Positions 10,509 through 21,800 of a stretch of 64,000 bases of DNA are shown one piece after another. The position numbers and the translations under genes were made by a program. Source of the stretch: Bryoerythrophyllum caledonicum (lineage: Eukaryota > Streptophyta > Bryopsida > Pottiales > Pottiaceae); the NCBI GenBank assembly GCA_963971425.1, contig OZ020514.1, positions 12,095,218 to 12,159,217 of the forward strand, given 5' to 3'. The notes under the pieces are model-generated. The model made no database searches and had not been told where the DNA came from. It saw only the letters and a program-made list of their open reading frames with translations. Within the stretch, counting starts at the first letter, position 1; each line of letters begins with the position of its first letter.

Positions 10509-11170
10509 TGATTAAAATGTAATATTGAGCAATAATTTTAGGGTATTTTTAGACTAACTTTATTTTTTGGCTTCGCTTTTCTAAACTTAGTTAATACTGG
10601 GACCTATGACCGTGGAAAACTTAGGGCTATGATACTGAATTTTTTTTAATTAAATCAGAGAATTATTTGGTAAATGTGGTTTAGTGAACAGTTGAAACAA
10701 TGACCGTGTACAATAACGGTTTACGGCCGTGGAAATTTTGAATACTACCACCGTTCAAGTGATTTGGAGACTTTCTAGATCAGTGAATAGATTCTTACTA
10801 TTTCAGAGTTGGAATAACTTATAATTTCAGAGTTATCAGCATTTAAAATATTTTGAATAGAAATTTACTGTATCACTAAGATGAGACATACTGTATTAGT
10901 TTTTTGAGACGTACTGTTTCAGTAAATGGGTCTTAAAGTTTTAGTAAAATGAGACTTACTGTATCAGTACTAAATTACTTACTGTCTCAAGTCAAAGACG
11001 TACTGTTTCAGTATAATGAGAATTAGTGCTACTCTAAAAGGGTCATGCAACTTTGGAACAGAGAAATACATGTGGTGCGTCAAATATCTTGTAGTGGCCC
11101 TTTTAGTCTCACTACATCATGATTAAAACAAATCTTGCATACATATGTTTCTTTGAAGAAACAAAAAACT
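10509..11170. other. left subterminal region of the MULE, non-coding
   Basis: AT-rich with repeated short phrases (GAGACTTACTGT, GACGTACTGTTTCAGTA) between 10,860 and 11,030. No gene seen. Confidence 0.5.
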
Positions 11171-14100
11171 CTAATAGTCAAGGTACTTCAGTAAACCACC
11201 CTCCAAAACTCGCTTCACTTCGTTGAAGCTAAAACTAGCGGCATGAATGAACGTGTCTGATTCTGAGTCCAAACCACACACTACAGTAAGCAAATAGTAC
11301 AAATGCTTACAGTTGGCCCATTGACCCCGTTTTCCAATTGCTTTAGTTGCCATCTCTTTAAAGTTATGACAACTGCGTGCTGGCAGCTGCAAAATTATCA
11401 AGTAGTATTGCTGAACCTTTGGGGACGTGCCGGAATCCAATGAGACGATGCATCCTAAGGCAGGGGCTGGAAGCATGCACAATTTGCGCACTCTGCCTTT
11501 CAGTGATAGAGCTGAGGCACAATTATTGGCGTGCTTTGTTGACGGGGCCTTCTTGTTGCGCCGAATCAACTTCCCTGAACGCCGGGTGGGAAACTCATCC
11601 GGATATGCAGGAGTCGTGTAGCTTGCTAAGTCCACATGTAATGGGTGGTCTTGAAAAAGTCTTGTAGGGGTCATCTCCTTCCGTTGGGGCAGTCTAAAGC
11701 CTGCATTTTCTAAAGAGAGGATCTCTTTGCAGGTTAAGTTGGTCCCCAACTTAACCAGCCATACCTCTGGAACATTCGGCACTGAGAGCACCCACTTCCT
11801 TTTTGTGCCCTTAATGCATTTCTCAATGTCGTCGTTGCAGAAGAAGAAGTCCATGGGGTCGGTCCTATTCTTCCAATAGTTCTTCATGAGGCCCGAGTAG
11901 GTAGGTGCAGCGGTGCTCTTCCCGTCTTGTACAATCCGAGCAACACACTTCTTCTTGGTGATTGCTTATAGAGCAAAGCAAGCCTTTGCAGATGTCTTAG
12001 GCAGACGTGCAATATGCCACTGGGCACGGTTGCATGCTGTCTCCTCAATTGCCGTGATGTGGTAAGGATCCAGCTGCTGCGGAGCGTCGAGTGTTGGAAA
12101 TTGCGGCTGCTCGTCATCTGTAGTTGTGGGAGAATCTGGAGTTATCACAGGAGGTGGAGAGTCGTTGTTCATTCGGGCAGATCTGGTTTGGACTCGTGGT
12201 CGGGATATACTGATCTTGTCTGGCTTGTGAGATTCACGTTCGTCACCAAAAACAGTATCTGGTTTACGCTTCAGAGAAACAAATACCTCTTCCCCTTCGA
12301 GGTGGGGAGTCCTGGTGCACCACTCGTCACCGCCAGGCATCTTCAAGATGGCCTCATGAAGCGGTTTGGAGTTTCCTGTTTTTAAGGCTGACCTCTGAGC
12401 ATGTCTCAGCTTCAATTCCTCTTTCGACGGTCCAGTACCAGGGTTCTCTCCCTTCACGAATTGACAATATGCTGAGCACTGCATGAAAGCACGCACGAAG
12501 TCATCGACAGTTGCCACATATAGGTCGCTGCCTCGATCGCCAGATTGCTGCTTCCACTTGTTATGAATAGATTCAGCAAGGTTACAGGATGGCATTTCCG
12601 CTAGTTTGTCTTCACTAAGATCCTGCAATGTGAATACACTCCCGAATTAGAATAATGGTGGAATTAATGTAGTAGTACTATATAGAATGAAGTATAGATG
12701 AAATATAGAGGGAAGTCTAGACTTACCAACTCCATAAATCCACCCCATTGGCGGTAACGGAAATGCCAGAAGGCTAGTCAGAGCTCCAGTCGAGGTAGGG
12801 CTTGTTCAGTTGCTGCACCGGATGACATCCACCATGCCCGAATTGCCAGATACTTCGTCTCGGCCTCCGCCATCGATTTTGCATTCTTGTATTGCAGGCA
12901 TAGTCTTCGATGCTGAGATTGCAGGTCTTGACGGATATCGGCCTTGGTATGTTTCTCCAATGACTGCGTCCAATGGAAAAGACAAGTCCTCTCTTTGTCC
13001 ACCATCTTCTCAGACGCATCTCCACTTCCGTATATGATTCGAACTGCATTCCAGTTGGCTTGGGCACTGTCGGCCATGAAACCTTTAAAATTGACGAAGT
13101 CCACTCCATGTTGAGCCATTAGAGCGTTTAGGTTCTTCCATACCACTGACTGGGCTGCAACTCTTCAGACTGCATGTCGCATACTGCGATGGTCATGACA
13201 CGGCAATATGTGGAATCGTACACATGGCAAGCCATTGTTGTCCACGACCTGACCCGTTTGACATGGTCAAACATTATCCAGGAGTTCTCCAGGTCACCAC
13301 CGGTTTGCATCCGTTTCACCAGGTCGACTCTGCTACCCGGTCCAACTTCAGACATCTTGAAGACAAAGACCTTGTCCATGTCCTCTCCTTGCCCTGGAAA
13401 CATATTCCTCTGCACAAACTTCCAATTGCTAGCACCGGGCAACTTGGTAATACTGTCCATGATTCCAAAGCGACGGATAGTCCTAAACGTGGTGGCTGCG
13501 TTCCGAATGTTGGGCGAGGTGAGGTGCTTACAGCGATAAAAAATAACTTGCAGCTCGTCCAGCTCTAAGATCTTCTGTGGTTCTCCTTTTTTAGCAAGGA
13601 GGAGTGGGCCTAGTACTACCTTCGCAGTTTCAAGCACAATAGCCGAGCGGGTGGCTGATGGAGTGCGATCGACTTGCTCACCAATCAAGTTGTCTGTCAG
13701 TTCGATGAAGTCCCGATGATCTCCTGACTTGACGGGATGGTCGTGAGATCCCAAGTGCACACAAGCCCTGGTCATGTGCGGTGTTGCTGTAACATAGTAA
13801 ATCTTCGCAAGGCAAACAACAACACAAGTGGGAGGGACGTTACAGGATTTGCAAACAACGGTCGAACCAGTGGGAGGCTTGGACCCCACCTCAAACACCT
13901 TTTCAGACAATCCTTCCCACTCTGTTTCATTCAGTTTCGAAGTCCTGTGGTCTCGCTGAAGATACTCAGAGTCACGGTTGTCGCAACGGAGGTGGCCCAA
14001 ACAAGAAGATGTACGAAATAAAAGATTCAGATCATTCTGAATATTGGATGTAATTGTGCGAGACCAAGCATGGCCATCGTACCTTCTATCCATTCCACGA

Positions 14101-14815
14101 AGCTGCTTGGCCTTAGTGTTTTGGCCATGGGCACCTATAGGTGGAAATTCGAATATAACATCCCCATCGTAATGAGGGGGGAGGTAATCAACCTGCTGGA
14201 GTTTGATTGCCTCAAAGTTAATTCGGGATATGACATTTTTGGACCGTTTACGAGCTCTAAGGCGCATCAATGAATGAACAATACTCACTACAGGACTTGC
14301 CACAACCTTGGACTGACCAAGAGTACGAGAAGGACTAATAGGAGGAGTTGATTCCTTGCGATCTACTTCTGGAGACAGCGCAGCTTGGACATACTCTATG
14401 ATCTTATAACTTCAACCTCACTATCGGAATCATCACTCAACTCATAAATTGTTTCTAGACCGGGCTCAATTTTGACCCTAGACAACACTGGTCTCTCAAT
14501 GCTAACAGTGGACGACTCTCTAGGTGTTAGAAGTTCAGTCAAACCATCTAACACAGACTCAGAGACTCCATACACACGATATTTTCCGGGCTTCAGCAAC
14601 TAGAACGTACCCACGTCATTCTCTCCTCTAGTCTGACCAACTGCATGTGAAAGTAGACCGGTTTGATCGTCAAAAACTTCTTCTTCGACAAAGATAGTGT
14701 CCTCACGAAACTGAAACCTCAAACTTAGTGTTGTACATGTGATTGTAGCATGACCGTTTTCACCACATGGAAAGAGGATCGGAACATAATGGTGATCAGC
14801 ACGAACGAGGGCCAT
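11171..14815 (-). pseudogene. MULE-type transposase with GCM/WRKY-like zinc finger and SWIM-like end
   Basis: Minus-strand gene starting at the ATG at 14,815. The N-terminal part is acidic. A GCM/WRKY-like finger region follows (CLGHLRCDN and CKSC; about 13.8-14.0 kb). Next is a DDE-type core with MADSAQANWNAV, RTCLFHW and CNLAESIHNKW (12.5-13.1 kb), resembling Mutator-like transposases. The end has a SWIM-like GQWANCKHLYY (about 11,290). An intron with good GTAAGT and CAG ends separates FMEL from DLSEDK (about 12,614-12,728). Damage: an in-frame TAG at 14,602-14,600, an in-frame TGA at 12,777-12,775, and frame changes near 14,400 and 13,150. A TATATATA at 14,931-14,938 is a plausible promoter. 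The family resemblance is from motif reading only; the 9-bp target duplication of the enclosing element agrees with it. Confidence 0.7.
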
Positions 14816-15858
14816 AGTATTCCACAGTGAAACGCACAACCACTGAATTCAATACGCATCTACAAAAGGACTTGAACAGCAGCTCGACACAACAAGTACT
14901 CTGAACATTGAAATGGCAAGTATATATAACACTGAAGGAATTACAGTGTAAATCGGTAATTCTATCTCAGAGTAATCCGGAGTTAAGAAGTAGATAGAAA
15001 GTCCAGCAGAATTAGCTAAAAGACGGCTTTAGGAGCAATTTTAAACGTCAGTTAGAGAGACTTAAGAAATCAATATCCATCTTAAGCATTGTATACAAAT
15101 ATATAGATATATAAAGAAGTGGTCAAATCATACACAATCAATAGCTGTGATACATAAATGTTCATCAAAAATTAGTTTCCAAAAACATGCATACATTCTA
15201 AACATTGATGGTCATAATATAGATTAGCAAATCAGGTCATGAGGATGACGGCCGCATCTAAATATGTGGAGAGCATGCAAATAGATCTGCAATAATAAAT
15301 TCCATACATCAGAAAGTAAGCATGCCATATTGTCATTAATGACAAACACGCTTAAGGGGCCCTTCGGCAATATTAGACCCATGCACATGCTTGAGATTTG
15401 GTGCAGAATATGCCACCGAATTTGGTTAGAATTTGGCCCAGAATTGGTCGAACCCGCACATGGTTCAGAATTTTCCTACACCCCTCGCCTCGTTTACCCC
15501 GCCCTAGCCTTGGTTTAAACCCTCCAATTATATTTTGTGTGGATTTACTGTCAAACCTACCAAAAACGTCCCGAACATACACTATGGTCTGTCCAGCATG
15601 TCAGGGGACGAATTTTAGTAAAGTGCTCCTCAAAACAGGGGTCCGGTCCCTGAAAACTCTAATCTGGGTACATTTGTGGAGGCCTATTGTCACCGTCATA
15701 ATCAGTACACCTTTCAGTACGAATCTCAAATTATTTAAAAAATAGTATATTAATTATATATATCTAAGAGAATATGAACATGATGAGAGCGAATTGATGT
15801 GGATTATGTTAGTATTGACAAAGATAAATAGGGTCTGTTTGCTTCAGTTTTGTTAGAG
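14816..15858. promoter_or_regulatory. divergent promoter region between transposase and ParB-methyltransferase
   Basis: About 1 kb between the two divergent start codons. TATA-like sequences are placed for both: TATATATA at 14,931-14,938 about 115 bp upstream of the transposase ATG, and ATTATATATATC near 15,753-15,764 about 100 bp upstream of the methyltransferase ATG. The head-to-head layout allows co-expression of transposase and cargo. Confidence 0.45.
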
Positions 15859-18800
15859 ATGATCACTAGATCGAGAGCGAGAGCAGATAGAGAAGTTAGG
15901 AGGACTATAGAAAAACAGAGGCGCAGTGAGAGAAGGCAAAGATTAGAATCAAGAGAGAACTTAGGGACGCCGTACAACTTGCGGCCAACAATGGGTAGGC
16001 GAGGTGGTAATTCATCTAGGGGAACAAGTAGAGGTACCAATGGAGATAAGTCGTTTGATGTGTCAGCGGTAGCCCCCATCATTTTATTCCCAGTTTCAGA
16101 GGAAGGAACTTTTGTTGACAAGGAAGGCAGAGAGGTGTTTTTTATTTGCGATCTTATTGATTTTCGAATTTCATGTTCACCTCAATCTTGGTTTCTTAGC
16201 GTAGTTTGGACTTATTAACTTCACTTGTGTTTCTGTTTCAACGAAATCGGCTTTATTTTGTTATTATAATGTTGGCTGTTGGAATGTGGCTTGGAATGTG
16301 TGTCGACAGGTGGACCAGGGACTTCGGCTCAGACAGACCCAACCAGGCGCAGCATCGAGTGCGTCGACATCAGCTCACACTAGGTAGCAGGTTTGAGTCT
16401 GATCCTTTGTGATGAGTGCTATTCATTGCTATCACGTTTTATTGTCAACTTCATTGCTAATGAGTGCTTGCCTTTTATTGCCGTAGACTGAACAGAGTAG
16501 GGAGGAATTCGATCGCGACGTTGACGTTGTAGACGTCGGCCACGGCAGCATGGACAATGACGCGCCGACCATCGGGGAAGAGGTTGGCAGTCACACCCAA
16601 ACTCTAATGTCTGAGTCGTTGTTTGATAATTTTTAAAACCCTAGTTGGCCCATCGACTTGTTTGGGGATGGATTCGTCCTTCCTGATTCGACCTAGGAGA
16701 GTGACAGTAGTTTAGAGTGGTGTTCAGATTTGGGTTTTTTTTGGGGTTTGTTGTAGGCTGTTTTCTCCATTTCAGATCCATTTCAGAGCCGAGGTAGACT
16801 CTCGAGCCTTGTTTGCATGTCTCAAATCGAGATCATTGAATTTGAAGATCCTGCAGTCGATGGTCGAGGTCGATGGTGAAGGCCCTTGGTTGCATTCGAT
16901 TAGTGTGTCTCGTTGAATTTGATTCTTGAGCACTCTGTCACGAATTAAAGTGGTCCTCACTGCGTAAGCCCATCACAATAAAACCCGAGCCGTGTGCATT
17001 CATTAGTGTGTCTCGGGACCGAGACACCCCTGTGGACTTAGATTCTTGAGTACTCTGTCACGAATTTAAGTGGTCCTCACTGCGTGCGCGCATCACTATA
17101 GAACCCGAGCCGTGTGTATTCATTAGTGTGTCTCGGGACCGAGACACCCCTGTGGACTTAGATTCTTGAGTACTCTGTCACGTATTTAAGTGGTCCTCAC
17201 TACGTAAGCCCATCACAAAAAAACCCGAGCCGTGTGCATTCATTAGTGTGTCTCGGGACCGAGACACCCCTGTTGAATTAGATTCTTGAGTACTCTGTCA
17301 CGAATTTAAGTGGTCCTCACTGCGTAAGCCCATCACTATAGAACCCGAGCCGTGTGCATTCATTAGTGTGTCTCGGGACCGAGACACCCCTGTGGACTTA
17401 GATTCTTGAGTTCTCTGTCACGAATTTAAGTGGTCCTCACTACGTGCGCGCATCACTATAGAACCCGAGCCGTGTGTATTCATTAGTGTGTCTCGGGACC
17501 GAGACACCCCTGTGGACTTAGATTCTTGAGTACTCTGTCACGTATTTAAGTGGTCCTCACTGTGTGCGCCCATCACTACAGAACCCAAGCCGTGTGCATT
17601 CATTAGTGTGTTGGAAACTGTTGTAAACTTGGTTGTTCATGGTGACAATGTTGTAGAGAAACAGGAGTCAGAGAGGAGCGGAGGGGGCGATTTGGCAAAT
17701 TCAGTCACCCTGTCTTGGGACACGGGACTTAGATTTTTGAGTACACTTTCACGTTGCAGCTTATCATTTGTGAGGAAAGGAGTAGATCAACAACAGGTTG
17801 CCCTCCCACAATCAGTTACTGCGAGCTGTTCCGGGTCTACTTATGTCTGAAGATTTGTGTGGTTCGGATACAGTGTATCCAAGGTTCAGCATAAAAAATT
17901 ATAGGAAACGATGCAATGGAAAGAGCCTTTCAAATCGTGTGTCAACTTGTGAAAATACTTAGTTCCCAGAACATGATATTTATCTAGAATTCTCAGTGAA
18001 TGCATTGGGGTATCCTTAAGTTCGGACATCAAATTTGAAAGAAATTTAATGAGTAAAACGCAAATGACAAGTCATAGCAGAACCTGGCAACAATGAATCT
18101 TCAGGAGCAAAGAGATTTTCAGAGATTCAGTGTTCAAGTCTGTCGTTGGAGATAAGTGTCTCGGCCCCGAGACGCAGCTTTCGTTAGATCAGTATTATTC
18201 ATTCAACTTCGCGGTGTTGTCTGGTTTTATCAGAACTCTGTTTCAATTTTTATGTGATTGGACATTTCGGTGCCGAGATAATACTTAGATGATGATCAGA
18301 TCATTGGAGTTTTCTATTTAACATGGAGTGATGGTAATGAGATGTAGCTGGGTTCTTGAAATTTCCGTCTCGGGTCCGTGACATACATTTTAGAGAAAGC
18401 GGATAGCTTCAATAAGTTTCAGATTAATACTATGTTTACATTATAGTTTAGTTGTTTCAAATTTGGCAATGTTCAGAGTACAGCTAAATGAACAGCTAAT
18501 TGAAAGTTTATTGAACAGCGTTGACTGAATCTTATGTTGGTGAATGAAGACTTATTTTGGTGAGTGAAATTCTATGATGTGATTTATGTGTGTTTCGGTC
18601 CCGAGACAGATTGGATGATGGTTTTGCAATTTCCGTTGAACTAGTAGAAATAGAGGTCTTTGGGTCACATCCTACAATTAGAGTCCAAGATATCATAAAA
18701 TATTATGTCTATATGGTCAATGAAATATCGATTATACTTACCTGAGGTTTCTCTAACTAATTAAGAACTTGTGATTTGTAGGTAGAGCACCACACGACGG

Positions 18801-21800
18801 AGGATGTACCTGCTGTATCATCACCGGCAGCGACTCAAGTTTCAGAACGAACTGCAATTGACCTAGAGAGTACTGAAGAGGGACAGGATGAGGATGAAGA
18901 GGGGGCTGATGATAGAGATCCATTTGACGGGGATGAAGATGATATCAGAACCCGTCAGAAACTGAATTCTGTGGCCACTATTTCTCATCTGAGAGTCCAG
19001 CCCCTTAGTTCTTTGAGGTTCAATATTCCCCTATGCAGAATGATGGCCATGCCTATGGTGAGGCCAACACTCTCAACTGATCTTGCTAAATTGGAGCAGG
19101 AATTCGTCCATGGGTATAGAGAGGGTGCCTCAGTTTTCTATGTCACAATAACAGATGAAGAAGGCAAAACACATGAGGTGACAGAAGCTGATAAGGCATA
19201 TTGGGGTCCCATTTGGAGTGCCAAGAATGAAGAATTCAATTCCTTTCTTCAGTCCGTTCCCGAGTTGGCCAAATTCAAGAATTTGATGTTCTTTGTGTGT
19301 GACGGTAACCATAGGCGGCAGGCTTGGTTAAATCATATTCAAAGACTTCACAAAACAGAAGAGGCCTGGCATTATTTGGTGGATAGCATCCTCCTGGATA
19401 CGAAGGGAAAAATTGGTGTTGTTATGCAAGTTATGCATAACATCAACAAGTAAGTATAATCTACTCAGTAGTATTTTCTTTGAAATGTACTTAAAACCTA
19501 CCAATATTATGATGTGCTAATCTCTTCTCTATGATTGTGAACTGCAGACATACGGAAGACTCTCACGTCAAGACCAACACAGTTCACACCTTATTTCGGG
19601 TTCAGAAGTACGGTCTTATGCCGCTTGATCAGTATCAAGACATATTGACACCATCGGAGATCAAAAGGTGCAAAAAATCTCAAAATGCGAAGAAAACGTG
19701 GTATACATTGAATCTACATGTATTTACGAACTTCATCTTCCAGGTATGATCTCTATCATCTAAATGAGCTATTCCCTCGGATTATATTTCTTCGGATACT
19801 AATTCCTCGGAATTCTCATGTATCAAGCTGCGGTTTGTGTGTATAGACCAGGCCTAATTCAGGAAGTAACGGTTGAATTCATTTCTTTATGCATTTGCTG
19901 CATTTGCATCTTACTTGATAATCTATTACGGTGGACAAGTATTTGATGAAACACAAATATCTGCGTCCAATATAGAAGCCACGTACCTCATGAGTATGAT
20001 GCATTATTTTTCAAAACCGGTTGCTGGACAGTCTGTGGTTAGCTGCATGTGACTCTCGGTCCTGAGACAAACTTTGAGTCATGTGGTTCATGCGTAAACT
20101 TTTCGCTGGCTGCATGTGACTCTCGGTCCCGAGACCTACTTCGAGACATGTGGTTCAAAAGTAAACTCTTCGTTGGCTGCATGTGACTCTCGGTCCCGAG
20201 ACAAACTTCGAGACATGTGGTTCATGCGAGAAGTTTTCGTTGTCAGTCATTAACTGGCGTACAATTATATGTACGTGTCGAACCTTTGAGCGGAGCGCGT
20301 CAAGAGTGATTAAATTCGTCGAATCCCACAGGGAGTACTATGTGGGGAAAGGTCTCCTCGGGAAGACTCCTCCGCCTTGAACAGTTGCTGACGACCCGTG
20401 AAAGGCGCGACCGCACGTTGGAACTGACGGCGTCACCCTTGGTTGGTTTACCTGGTAGTGTTTGTCATCGACGTAAACTTCTGAGTCGCGCTGGCGGGCC
20501 TCGGGGCGACCGGACCCACTGTCCCGATTGGCGCCTGGCGAATGCCCAGGTGCGTTGTCCTTTCAGTTGTGGGTTGCCGAGCCCAGTGTTCCGCGTGGTC
20601 ATGGCTGCTGATTAGTCCCCCGCGTCCGCGCCAAGGTCGTGGTCGGTTGGTCTTGTGGCTATAGGCGGATTGGCTGCATCGTGTGACTCGAGCTCGTAAT
20701 GGCTTTGCGGGAGTCAACGCCTTCACTGTTGTGAAATCGTCCCTCGTGTAGAGGTTGTCGAGGAGAAGTGTTTGCTGCTGGTGCCAAGGTCCGCCAGGTC
20801 GGCCCCACGACGTCCACCATCGGCGCCTACTGTATTGTCGAATCGTCCCTCGTGTAGAGGGGGTCGAGGAGAGGTGTTTGTAGTCGCAGGCTGTCCATTA
20901 CGCGGGCGTAGTGTGGGCCGTCGTCATGCGAGAGAGAGAGGCTTTTATGAATCCTACGTAATTTGTTTTAAGCTATTCGTCAGCGATATGTTTGGGCTTC
21001 GCAAGGAACTATGTTGTGTAGAGAATTAGTAACCTTAGCGCCCTTCAAGACGGCGTATTGTTGGTTCATGCGTGGACATAATTTGGATGGCAGAGCTATT
21101 CAGATCCGTTTGGTTCTGCGGTGCTCGTTTTTCTATGAAGCTGTAGGGCTACTGGAGTATTTTGATTCGGATTTAGATCAGGAACCTGCTAGTCGAGCTT
21201 TTCTGAAACTCTACGTCGTTGAATTTATCACTAGCGTTGTATCATTTGAGAGCCCCTAGTCATGTTATTCTACAATTCAAAATGATCTCTATAGTACTTA
21301 CTCTCAATGACATATCCCCTCGAATTTAGTTCACATAAAACAGGCTGCGGCTTAAGTGTGTAGACCAAGCCTAAACCTCAGGTCACACCTCTACAACTTC
21401 TATGTTATTTCCCTCTCCGTTGACCTAGTTGACAGTTGTTGTTTCGTTGCTAGACATTTGACTCTCGGTACCGAGACACACTTAGAGGTACATGTTTAAC
21501 TCCGTCTGTTCAACTCAGCGCCATGCATGGATGACTAACTAAGACAATCACTTTGCAGCACGAACTCGGACTGGCTGCAGATGAGGGTGTTCGTCAACTT
21601 GTAGAGCAATCAGATGGAGAAGTGTCTTCTGCTGAAAAAGCAACCGCTATGAAAGTTGCTACTAAAAAGAGAGCCGAGGCACTTCATAAGAAAATGTCAA
21701 AACTCGTTGCCGTGGCAAACCCTGAGATGACAGACGGATGGCTTCGAGAGGTATGTCCACTACTTCTAAAGCATATTATTCATTCTTCAAGTACTTTAAT

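Larger units (their letters stand above)
17008..21477. other. cluster of TCTCGG-NN-CCGAGA palindromes
   Basis: Twelve perfect or near-perfect sites confined to introns 3 and 5 of copy A: starts at 17,008, 17,128, 17,248, 17,368, 17,488 (array), 18,158, 18,264, 18,592, 20,053, 20,120, 20,187 and 21,462. The two central bases vary (GA, CC, TG, TC, TA) while the arms are kept, which is what binding by a symmetric protein or hairpin selection would give. A further imperfect site lies near 18,371. Confidence 0.75.

Noticed and set aside
16921-17610. CRISPR-like appearance of the 120-bp array
   Set aside because: Whole 120-bp units repeat without unique spacers, and the locus is in a plant intron.
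20272-20945. Possible ribosomal DNA spacer in the GC-rich island
   Set aside because: A few phrases (GTCGAACCTT, GACGACCCGTGAA) vaguely resemble ITS1, but no 18S or 5.8S sequence is present.
17008-21477. Direct identity of the palindrome with bacterial parS
   Set aside because: The arms (TCTCGG/CCGAGA) do not match the known parS consensus; only the idea of clustered palindromes near a ParB-like gene is kept.
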